Source: Buxus sempervirens (Eukaryota; Streptophyta; Magnoliopsida; Buxales; Buxaceae). From it: a stretch of 64,000 nt of DNA. A program made the position numbers and the translations under genes. Numbering within the stretch: position 1 is the first letter of the stretch; each line of letters opens with the position of its first letter. This document shows, piece by piece, positions 34,176 to 44,035 of this stretch. The stretch covers positions 21,767,866-21,831,865 of the forward strand of contig OX387185.1 in assembly GCA_947561395.2 (NCBI GenBank). Direction: 5' to 3'. Below the pieces are notes generated by a model that ran no database searches, was not told where the DNA came from, and saw nothing but the letters and a program-made list of their open reading frames with translations.

Positions 34176-35270
34176 GAATTGATTTTTAACATCTGAAACA
34201 AGTTTAAATGATTGGATTAAAGTTGTTTAGCACTCCGATAATCATAGGAAAATTTTGGTGAAAGAAAATTAAGATTTCCATTAGAGAATAAATCAGATTT
34301 GGAAGTCATGGTTGAGTTTAATGATAGTGAATGCAAGTATAGTGTTTGGGAAATTCTGTTAGTGCAACCTTGAGCTGTTTTCTGATTTTTATATTACACT
34401 ATTGATCTCTGTTATGACTTCTGATTTTCGTAAATACCTGGTTATCAAATGTGGATTTGAAATAAGTGCAGTAAATCAAAGGGGATTATTCGAATTGTTC
34501 ATGGATATGAACTTAAAGCTCTTGTTGATTCATCTAAATATCGTTTATCATATTTTGAATTAACCTAAATTCTGTTTTGACCTGAAAAGTAATTGAAATG
34601 GCTTCATGACATATCAATGGTTTCTTTTTAAGGAAAGGTATAAACTTTTACCGGTTGTGCCAATTTTTATACACTTTTATTGTTGGATGATTCTAGTGTG
34701 TATTTGAAATTGAATTTGGTATTCTTAACTATATATATTGGTTTCTTTTACAAAAGGCATGTTTTATGAAAATCTTACACGGTATACGATATCTTTTGCC
34801 AAAGTACTAGGGCGAGACTTAGTGTGGATCCACTGCCTAGTTGTAGGTGGAATTTGTATGTTTTGTTTAGATTTAAGTCTGGAGTTCCTTCATGCATTTC
34901 CTCCATGATGGAGAGGTCTTCCATGAGGGAAGCGCTGCAGCAACTTCGTTTCCACCATAAGGGTGAGGTCACTTGAGTATTTTCTGCCATAAGGGCGATG
35001 CATTGGATGGTTCGAGCTGTTGCAGCTATTAGACTGGATTGTCTGGAACTCTAGCGCTTAGCCACACAAAATAGACAAACTTCACGAGTCCCAATATATA
35101 TTGTTTTCCGAATCTGATTTTTGACATGATATGTGATCTGTATTTTTGGGATTAGTCGGATTAACCGAGGTTAATCGTAATTTAATTGATTATAACTTGT
35201 GCATGTTTTAGAACTGTTAAACTGTATTTTGGGCATGCATTGCTACTTGTTGAGATAGTCGTATCTCACT
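34176..35270 (+). repeat. N8: N-type LTR fragment (downstream half)
   Basis: Matches the 3' half of N1 (TAGTCGGATTA, GGCATGTTTTAGAACTG, GTATCTCACT versus N1 38730-38860). It contains small hairpins at 34890-35000 (CTTCCATGAGGGAAG). It is cut at the right by insertion of L6 and abuts N3 at the left. Confidence 0.6.
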
Positions 35271-37223
35271 TGTGCGCACGTCAAAATGCCGCATCGCAGG
35301 GCACACGGATTCATGCGTGCCTCCGGGAGGGTAAAACTGGAAGGTTGGAGTCGCCACCGCCTGATGGGGTGTAGGCGGACACCTGGATGCCTAAGTTTGT
35401 CTATTGGGCAGGTCTGTGGCTTGAAATTCTAGGTAAGGTCTCAGTTACGATACGGGGAAGTCTGTAGACACCCCAGTCTGTCCCGTCGATTGACAGGTCC
35501 CATAGATTTCCTGGTTTGAGTCAACTCGGTCTTCACTCACCCGATTCCTAATCCAGCATACAATTTGGTTAAGTCTGGTGGGAGCACTTGAAAGGTGTGG
35601 GTCCCTTTAATTGATTTTATCTTGTTTAATTAAGGTGAACTTGGTCTAATTGGATGGGCCCTGTTGGAAGGCCCACGGATTCCCTTGGCGGGCTTGGTCG
35701 AACCCGCATGCCCTGGTGGGCCTCCGTCTAAGCCTGGGAGGCCCTTTGGGCTTGGTTTAAATGAATTGATTTTATTTAATTGTTCAAATTGAAGATTTAA
35801 GTGATTTTCATGCAAAAAGTGGGTCTGCATTGGTTTGCGGGCCCCTGGGAGGGCCACACAAGTGTCGCCAAGTATTTTAGTTTATCTTTGATTTGGTTCT
35901 CAACATGGGCTAGACATTGGGCTTGGGGCCCATAGTCTAGATTAGGGCTTGAAAGCACAAGGTTTTGAAGTTAGGGTTTGAACCCTTACTTGCTTGGTTA
36001 GTGGGCTTGGTGGGCCCGGTAGGCCCTAGCCCTTGGTCTCGACCAAACCATGCTAATTACCACATCATGCTGCAAAACAGGCTTCTGGGTGGGCCGCATT
36101 GAGCTTGGCCCACTCAGTTTGGTTAGTTAATTTACTTAAGTTGCTTAAGTTACATGCTTGTTGTGCGCGCGTCGGAAACACCGCACGGGAAAATTCGGAG
36201 TCGCCACCGCCTGATGGGGTGCAAGCGGACACCTGGGTGCCTAGTCTTGTCTATTATGGCTTGGTCTGCGGCTTGAGATTCTAAGTAGGGTCTCGGTTGT
36301 GGTCTGGGGAAGTCCGTAGACACCCTAGTCCACCCCGTCGGATGATGGGTCCTGTAAGACCCCAGTTTTGAGTAGAAAAAAAAATAATAATAATAAAATA
36401 ATAAAAAAATATATATATATAAAATAGTAGATAAAATAAAATATATGCAAAAGTATGAACACATGGATTTATGGGCAGGCTTAATCAAAATTTATTTATT
36501 GCTGGAGATTTGTGATCATTAGTTGTCAAAGAGAATAAGCTTAAGTGGATGCGGGAAAATGTAGGGTTTTCAGTGGGCGAGCATGCACAGGATCAAGGCT
36601 TTTAAAAAGTTGTTGTGCGGCCATACGTATGCGAGCGTGTGGAAGGTATATATATATACTAAAGGGGAAATTAGGGTTTTGGGTTTTCGAATGCTCGCAT
36701 CGTATTTTTGTAACTGAGCGATTTCGGCTGGAGTGGCGACTAGGGTTTCTGCTCGTGAAGAACAAGAATCGCAAGGGCTAAAAGAAGGGTTTTGGAGCTG
36801 AAGTTCAGTGGGTTATTTCTCCCTGTTCGAGACGAATTGGTTGGGTAGTTTCTGGGTTCACGTGCGTGGCCGAAGTGGTGATCGGCCGAGGTTTTGGGTA
36901 TTCCGGAATAAGCGATTTCAGGTGAGTAGCACTGATTTACAACTGGGTTTTGTATTTGATGTTTTCGTGAGCTTATTCTGATGCATGGTTTATATATTAA
37001 GTGATAGTATGAGTTTTCTGGTTTTTCTGGTTTTCAGGAAATGACATGAACAGTCTCCGACTGAATTTTATCTTTAAAAATAAAAGTGTTTAGATTAATT
37101 CCAAGTATGGTTGGGAAGTCTTCTGGGAGTATTAGGAGTGTATTGGAGCAATTACAGACCTAAACCAACCGGCCAGACTTGTAGATCTTGGAATAACAGA
37201 GAAACAAAAATCACAGGGGGTAT

Positions 37224-37480
37224 TCGCCCACCTCGCGCTCACCGGCGCTCACCTCAGAGGTAGGCGCCCCGTTAAACACGACCCACCGCCGAGCTCGCGC
37301 CCGGCTGGCGCTCAGCAGAAAACTATGCGCTCATCTCGCGCGAATCTCGCGCCCACCTCACGCCCATCTCGCGCTCGGCTCACGCTCACCTAGCGTCGAG
37401 TGAGCGGTAAGTTGTTTTTACCCCATTTCTTCACCGCCGACCGGCGCTCACCTCGCGCCCACCTCAGGAAGTGAGCGGCA
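37224..37480. repeat. GCGCTCACC cassette, N1
   Basis: Repeats of CGCGCTCACC, GGCGCTCACCTC, GCGCCCACCTC, CTCGCGCCC and their reverse forms GTGAGCG and GAGCTCGCGC, about 15 copies. N2 carries the same theme at 51828-52060. It lies in the transcribed part, after the splice donor. Confidence 0.8.
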
Positions 37481-38089
37481 GACCTATTTTGCTTACTGAA
37501 TTGGAGATTTGATTTAACTAAGGGTATTTGGGTTACTTGAGGAGTAAACCACTTCACTATTCACTTGTTTGGGAATCCTGGGAATCTATTTTGCCTAGGA
37601 AACTATTAGAGGAAAATTTAGTGAACTTCTTAAAAGCTTTCAAGTTGAGTTTAGGTTATTTATGAATGTTATGCCAGATACCAAACCACCAAGAGTTACT
37701 AGTTACATTTCCTCTGTTTTATACACTGTTTTGATTGAGGAGTTATTCTATTCTGGTTTCACTGGTTTGGAAACTTTAAATGTATTGTAAAGATTTCCTT
37801 GGTATGAATGAATTGAGTTTTGCTTTCATATGACTTGTGTTACGGAAATGAGAAAAAACTGAATGTACTTGAGGTACTGCTTGGTCCAGAGGGACAGGTG
37901 ATGAATTGTGATGAGTTTTACATGATGTGGAATGAATGGTTTTTCTTTGATATTGGTATTGAGATTATACGATGTTTTACTGTTTTGGTCTAGCTTGTCC
38001 TGGATCCAGATGTTTAAGCTTAGTAATGTGATGTTATTGTTGGTTGTTGGAATTGCATGGCCTTGTGTGTTGCCACGACCGGTGTAGAG

Positions 38090-38214
38090 CAGCCAGAAAC
38101 CCTGAGTAGGCCTGGTTGTCAATGCAGAAACCCGGGGAGTAGGCCTGCATTGGATGACGAAACCCTGAGTAGGCCGTCATTTCAGAGTTCCGAAACCCTG
38201 AGTAGGCCGGAACT
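38090..38214 (+). repeat. Stem-loop array with constant loop, N1 copy a
   Basis: Four consecutive hairpins share the 15-nt loop AAACCCTGAGTAGGC (second unit AAACCCGGGGAGTAGGC) while the stems are unrelated: AGCCAG/CTGGTT, CAATGCAG/CTGCATTG, GATGACG/CGTCATT, AGTTCCG/CGGAACT. The constant part is the loop, not the stem. Confidence 0.9.
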
Positions 38215-38406
38215 GTGTACATGGAGGTGTGGAGTGTCTACTTGGCATGTTTAATTTATCAACTGAACAATAGTCATGACATTGACCAATGTTGGTATTT
38301 GATTTTGCTTGACGTGATATGTTTTATTCGCTGGTTTGTTGGTATTTATGGTTCATGGAATATTGTTTACCGATTATTGTGTATTGTACCTCCCGCCGGT
38401 GTAGAG

Positions 38407-38516
38407 CAGCCAGGAACCCTGAGTAGGCCTGGTTGTCAATGCAGAAACCCGGGGAGTAGGCCTGCATTGGATGACGCAGTCATTTCAATATCCGAAACCC
38501 TGAGTAGGCCGGATAT
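38407..38516 (+). repeat. Stem-loop array with constant loop, N1 copy b
   Basis: Repeats the design of copy a: AGCCAG/CTGGTT, CAATGCAG/CTGCATTG, a shortened GATGACG-cagtcatt without loop, and TATCCG/CGGATA. The last stem differs wholly from copy a yet still pairs. Confidence 0.88.
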
Positions 38517-39929
38517 ACATTTAGAGGCGTGGGCATGGTTATGAGAAGACTTGGTGTTATGTAACATTGGTATATCTGGAATTATATCTTGAGATACAAA
38601 ATTATGCTTATTTGCTATGTTGTTGCCAATTAATCATTATTTTATCGATATCTTCGGGATTGGAAATGGATTGTTATTGCCTGATTTACCTGATGGTTTT
38701 CCGCACTGATATGAATTGGATTATTGAAGTTTAGTCGGATTATTTGGAATATGCGTATTATCATCATTGTACATGGCTATAATCGTGGCATGTTTTAGAA
38801 CTGAAATAAATGTATTTGTGCATGCATGTGCTGCTCACTGGGATATTCGCATCTCATTCCGTATTGTTTTGTTTTGTTTTCAGCTGCTCCTGGAGAGGAC
38901 GATACTTGCGGGTAGTTACTTGGTCATGTGAGTTTATTTTCGTTTGGGATTATTTTAGCGCACTCTGTTATATAGCTATTGTTGTATTCATGTTTTTCCT
39001 TCACTCTGATATTGCGATCCTGTGTTTTATAATAACCTCTGGAGACGAGTTACGGGTTTTTCATGTGACTCGGATCCGGGGCGTTACAGGTCCCGTGGAT
39101 TCCCTTGTTTGAGTCAACTCTTGTTTTTCACCCGATTCCTAATCCAGCATGCAATTTTGGTTAGGTTTGGTGGGACCACCTGAGTGGTATGGGTCCCATT
39201 AATTGCTTTTATCTTTCTTAATTAAGTGCTCTGAGTCTGATTGGGTGGGCCCGGTTGGAAGGCCCACGGTGTCCTTGGTGGGCTTGGTTAAGCCCGCATG
39301 CCCCTGGTGGGCCTCAGTCTAACCTGGAGGCCCTTTGGGCTTTGGTGATTTCAATTGATTTTACTTTTAGGGTTCAAGTTGAATTTAAAGTGATTTGTAT
39401 GCAAGGGTGGGCCGGAATTTGTTCATGGGCCCATTGGGTGGGCCCACAATGGTTGCCAATGATTTCTTCGACTTTTATCTCATTTTTAATCCTCAAAGTG
39501 GGCTAAACCATGGGCTTGGGGCCCATTAGCCAAGGCTTGGACCGGGTGGCCCGTAGTTCAGTGGGTCAGGGTATTGTACCCTACCTTGTTAGGTTCACGG
39601 GCTTAGTGGGCCCGATAGGCCTGCCCCCGAGGTCGCGGCCAAATCATTCTTATACTAGCCAGCATGCTTTCTTTTTGGACTTTGGTGGGCCTTGAAGGGT
39701 TTGGCCCAATTAGTTCATTTTAGTTATCTTGTTTAATGTACAAAGGTGATCTTGGACTAGGTGGGCTTCGTTGGAAGGCCCACAATGGAATCAAGTCGGG
39801 CTTGAAGGCCCGTGCACCATTCTGGGTTTCTGGGTGACCCGGAAACCCTACTGGTTCAACCAGTTCAGTTCAAATAACATAACCTATCAGCAAACATCAA
39901 GAAATCAAGCTTTTGGAAAATTTTGAAGG

Positions 39930-40034
39930 TAACCAAAATTTAATTTCGGCTATACCTAAAATGTGGTATAACCGAAATTAAGTTTCAGTTGTACCAACAT
40001 TTTAGGTTGACCGAAATTATATTTCGGTTAAGCC
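39930..40034. repeat. Palindrome cassette, TAACCGAAATT theme, L3 downstream array
   Basis: TTTAATTTCGGCTATACC, GGTATAACCGAAATTAAG, GACCGAAATTATATTTCGGT. Same theme as the U3 array of the same LTR, and at the homologous place to the GTATCCGG array of L1. Confidence 0.85.
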
Positions 40035-41290
40035 AGGGGCTTCCCACAGCTGACCTGAGATTTCGAGTAAACCACAGAGATGCACGTTTTGCACTTTTCA
40101 GATAGAGAACCAATCTAAGGGGTTTGTGGGCATGTATAGGGTCTCTGTGGGCCCCTGTGTGGGCCCACCGTGGTCTGAAGGAGGCCATTTGGCTCTTCCT
40201 TTAGGGTTTCCAAGATCAAACACCAAGGGGATGGGTGGGAGTTCCCTTCCCTCCTTTTTTTGACGAGTAAACAAGGACTGAGAGTCCTTGTTTTAGTCTG
40301 CTCCTTATTCCAAAAAACAGCAACTACATTGGCATATACACGAATCACTAAAAGGCTTAAATAGCAAATTTCAGGCTAAAGTGGATGTGTGTGTATTTGC
40401 CGTACCTAACTAACATGGACGGAAGATCATGCTAAGTATACCAAAACAGCAAATAGAAAATGCTCACATGGCAATGAAATATGGACATATATGCTCTAAA
40501 CAGAGGAAAATGATGGAAGACCTCATGCGTGTACCAAGCCACCACTAGGTCATGTACCAACACACAAAAAAACAAGCAATGACATGCAATATGCTCCATA
40601 CATGATAATACACACATATATCATTTTCTTAGTCTAAGAGAAACTACTTAAAGAAGGGAAGAGAATGGGGATTACTCAGGGGATACATTAGATGGCATGC
40701 ATAGGAGGAACATACTCCTCTCTTTGGTGAAATGAAAACAAACACAACAGTGACCGTATATGGTTGGAAGACCCCATTTAATCGACTAAAACTACCATCT
40801 ACCCTTTTTCTCATGCTACCGGTACCTCTTCTCTTACTATAGAAGGGTAGTGATCTATCAAATAGCATGGGAGGGCCACAAAAGGAGAAGAAACATGCCC
40901 ATGGTGCTCAAGCGTCATATTACAACATGCTTGAAAACTAACATGCTCCAAATGAGCCAAAATCCATATATGTTGAACAAAATCTAGTGGGGAACCATAC
41001 CTTGAAGTGTAAAACCCCTTTTGAGAAGTGCTTGAGCTACTTTGTGACACCAAACTCCTGGACAGCACCCCCTCCTCTCCAAGTGCTCCTCAAGGTCCTC
41101 TCCAAGTGGTGGAAGTGAAGAAGAAGAGAGTGAGAAGGGGTTTAGAGTGGATAGCAAGGGGTTTGGGGTGTTAGAGAAGACTTGAGGGGGTAGAGAGGGA
41201 GTGATCGAGCAGGGTAGGGGGAGCTCCAACAACAGAAATGGCCAACCCTTTGCAAATGGGCTGCTAAAGCCCTTCTATAGACAAAAAATG

Positions 41291-41395
41291 AATAACCGGA
41301 ATTTAATTCCGGTTATGAAGCAAATATAGTATAACCGAAATTTAATTTCGGTTATACTATAAACCATGTGTAACCGAAATTTAATTTCGGTTACT
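41291..41395. repeat. Palindrome cassette, TAACCGAAATT theme, L3 U3
   Basis: ATAACCGGAATTTAATTCCG (41291), ATAACCGAAATTTAATTTCG (41331) and GTAACCGAAATTTAATTTCG (41370), each closing with GTTA. It lies about 15 bp upstream of the TATA-like CTATAG (minus strand, 41274), exactly where L1 has GTATCCGG palindromes. Confidence 0.88.
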
Positions 41396-42128
41396 TTTGC
41401 ACTTGATTAGCAATTAATTTCCGTCAGGTACGGATTTAGACAATCTATCGGGCAATTTTTGATTTCGCTTTATGAACCAAAAATATATTTCGGTCATTTT
41501 GACAATACTTTTGATATTTGCAAATTACCCCCTGGATTTGACCGATTTGACTGATTTGACACGAAGATATTCGCAGATTGCCCCTTGCGCAATTTTGGTT
41601 TAATCCCTAAGATATTTGGTAGATTTTTGATATTTAAAGATTGCCCCCTGAGATATTTCGCTGCGTTTGCTGCCACGTGTGCAGTTTCTTTGCCACGTGT
41701 GCAGTTTCCTACATCGCTGCCTGGAAACTTCAATTGCTCATATATTCCTCATCCGGACTCCGATTTGGGCAAACTCAATTGCGTTGGAACCATGTCGGGA
41801 TTCTCTATTCATTGAGATAAAGCGAGGTGGCCAATTATCACTCGATCAAAAAGTCAACTTTTCACCCCTTAGGGTTTGACTTTCTGTCCAGGGTTTGCAT
41901 TTCCGGCTCTCCTGGGAGCGCAAAAATGAGGTGCTTGCACGTGTGTTCCATTACGCTTGTCGGGCTTGGTGGGACTCGTTGGAAGGCCCACAAGTGTTCC
42001 TGATTGGGCCGGTGGTCCTAGTCCCCTATTGGGTTTCCGGGTCTATTGGCATGTTTGGTTGGATTAACAATGGCATTGGAGTGAAGCAAAACCAAGGGAA
42101 ATTAGAGAGCATGATTCAAACAATGCTG

Positions 42129-42194
42129 GTAGCCGACCTGCATGGTCGGCTACATATAGTTCTTAGCTGATCTGACCTGAGTTGTCGAATCAAC
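42129..42194. repeat. Palindrome cassette, GTAGCCGAC theme, L6
   Basis: GTAGCCGACCtgcatGGTCGGCTAC is a perfect 10-bp stem. A second, decayed unit follows: GCTGATCTGACctgagttGTCGAATCAAC. The theme is shared with L5. Confidence 0.85.
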
Positions 42195-43092
42195 TAACAT
42201 AGAGCTTGTTTTTGATTGCTGTCAAGTGGGCCATGCTTCTGGGTTTCCTAGTGGGCTACTGAGGTTGTGTGGGCCCCTGTGTGGGCCCACGATGGTGCCG
42301 GAGATGGAGGATCCCCAATACTTGGTCTCTTTTGGGATTTAGAGAATAAAAATGGGGGAATGAGAGGGAGGCTTGGGTTGCTGCCCCCTCTCTTCTTTTC
42401 GATAACACACAGCAGCAACATAGGGGTCTTGGCACCCCTATTTCGAGTATTTCCATTCATGAATCGAAACTTAACTGTAAGCACCCAAATTTTGATCAAA
42501 CCAAAAAGAAGAAAACAAAAAATGTGCTAAGAGACAGCAGAAAAGTCAAAACCCTAATGGGACAAAAAGTTGACTTTTGATCAAGTAATAATCGACCACC
42601 TTGCTTTATCTCATTGGATAGAGAATCCCGGCATGGTTCCAACGCAACTGAGTTTGCTGGAATCGGAGTCCGGACGAAGGATCTATGAGCCAGTCAAACT
42701 TGAGGGGGAGCTGAAAGTTGACTTTCTGCTAAACTCCGATCCAGGTGCTTAACCCCATGCCATTGGATAGAGGGCTCCGATACAATTCTAACGCAACTGA
42801 GTCTGCCCAGATCGGGGTCCGGATGAAGAAAATATGAGCTGTCAAAGTTTCCGAGCAGCAAAACTGGCAAACTGCACACGTGGCAAAAGCTGCACACGTG
42901 GCAACTTGCGCAGGAAAATATCTCGGGGATCAAATCCGTAAATATCAAAACATTCAAAATATCCCAGGGATTAAATCTGTAAAAATCCAGGAGTATCGGA
43001 TTAAATTGAAAATCTCCCTGGACTAAATCTATAAATTATGGATTTTTAAGACAAATTTGCGGTGCATTAATTGTTTTTTCAATGATTGTGTC

Positions 43093-43142
43093 ACTCGCAC
43101 CGAGCGAAAAGCGCTCGGCGCCAGCTCGCGCCAGCTCGGCGG
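43093..43142. repeat. Palindrome cassette, CGCTCGGCGCC theme, L7 U3
   Basis: CTCGCACCGAGCG, AAGCGCTCGGCGCCAGCTCG, CGCCAGCTCGGCGG; ends 18 bp upstream of the TATA box. Confidence 0.78.
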
Positions 43143-43160
43143 ATACCCCCATTTCTCCTC

Positions 43161-43168
43161 TATAAATA
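43161..43168 (+). promoter_or_regulatory. TATA box of L7
   Basis: CTCCTCTATAAATACAGCAG, then CCTTGCGAAGGGTTGG, aligned with the TATA/R start of L4 and L2. Confidence 0.78.
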
Positions 43169-43894
43169 CAGCAGCCCCCTTCCTTGCGAAGGGTTGGATT
43201 TTTTCTCTTGCGGGCGTTCGGCGATTTGAGTGTGCTGGTTCGGCTCTTCCCTCGTCAATTCCTTGGTCGCCGGCGACAAACCCCGTCGTTCCATTCCTTG
43301 CTTGGTTCCAGTTACGGAACCCAGCTTCCTTTGCCACTCCATGCTTCCCCAACCACCCCACATCACGCGAAGCCTTTCCACCCTTGGCCTCTCCCTTCCT
43401 CTTCTTCCTCGCCAAACCCGAAGGAGACTTGCTGTTGGTGCGAGAAGAAGGAGGCTCCGGCAGCTACTCATGCACTCCAAGGAATCCTCCCGCATACTCT
43501 ACAAAGGTCTGAAACCAAGGTGAGCTCTCCTTGTTCTTTTGTTTAATATATATATATAAATTAGGATTCCCATTGTGCTATAGCATTTTGTTTACTGCCA
43601 TTGCTTGTCTAATTCAAGGGCAGAGCCTGTTCCCATGGTCATCTCCTCTCTTGTACCCGGATATAAAAGCCCCTTGTTCCCTTCTTCGTTAGTCATGTTC
43701 TGTTGGTTGGTTTTCGGATTTGGGGTGTGTGCGAGGAGATCTTGAGTTGTGATATAGGGAAGCTTAAATTAATTTCAAGTGGTGTTCGAAGGTCTTCTGG
43801 GGGCCTAAGGATTGCCAGAAAGTGGTTACAGAGCTTGAAAATCAAGCCAGACATTGAGTTTAAGAAGAAACAGAAGATCGGGTTTCGTGGTGGG

Positions 43895-44035
43895 TATGCG
43901 CTGAGCTCGCGCGGAGCATTTTTGCGTCCGCTGAGCTCACGTCAAGCGCGTGCGCGGGTGCCTTTTCTCATGATTTTTCGGTCCGCCGGGCTCGCGTTGA
44001 CCTCGCGCCCAGCGCCCGGAGGTCAGCGCACCCCC
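43895..44035. repeat. GAGCTCGCGC cassette, L7 downstream array
   Basis: CGCTGAGCTCGCGCGGAGC, CGCTGAGCTCACGTCAAGCG, GGGCTCGCGTTGACCTCGCG, GCCCGGAGGTCAGCGC. The theme is close to that of the L7 U3 array and of N1. Confidence 0.72.

Larger units (their letters stand above)
36353..39088 (+). mobile_element. N1: solo N-type LTR, 2736 bp
   Basis: Starts TGTAAGACCCCAG and ends GGATCCGGGGCGTTACA, with the exact 5-bp duplication GGTCC at 36348 and 39089. It has a TATA-rich stretch near 36650, donor TTTCAG/GTGAGT at 36922, a GCGCTCACC cassette (37224-37480) and two stem-loop arrays (38090-38214, 38407-38516). No internal region. Inserted into L3. Confidence 0.93.
36162..41939 (-). mobile_element. L3: solo L-type LTR, split by N1
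   Basis: Pieces 36162-36352 and 39094-41939, about 3.04 kb in all. On the minus strand it starts TGCAAGCACCTCATTTTTGC and ends CGACGCGCGCACA. Flanks CTTGT (36157) and CGTGT (41940) match at four of five positions, a slightly decayed target duplication. It carries TAACCGAAATT palindromes in U3 and downstream. Confidence 0.85.

Noticed and set aside
38090..38214. Regular repeat-spacer pattern resembling a CRISPR array
   Set aside because: The 'spacers' are the two arms of adjacent stems and pair with themselves, there are no cas genes, and the context is a plant LTR.
43057..43546. Overlapping ORFs of 97-151 codons on both strands
   Set aside because: They cover U3/R of L7 across its TATA box, frames are not conserved in L2, L4 or L5, and the nucleotide conservation there fits R-region function instead.
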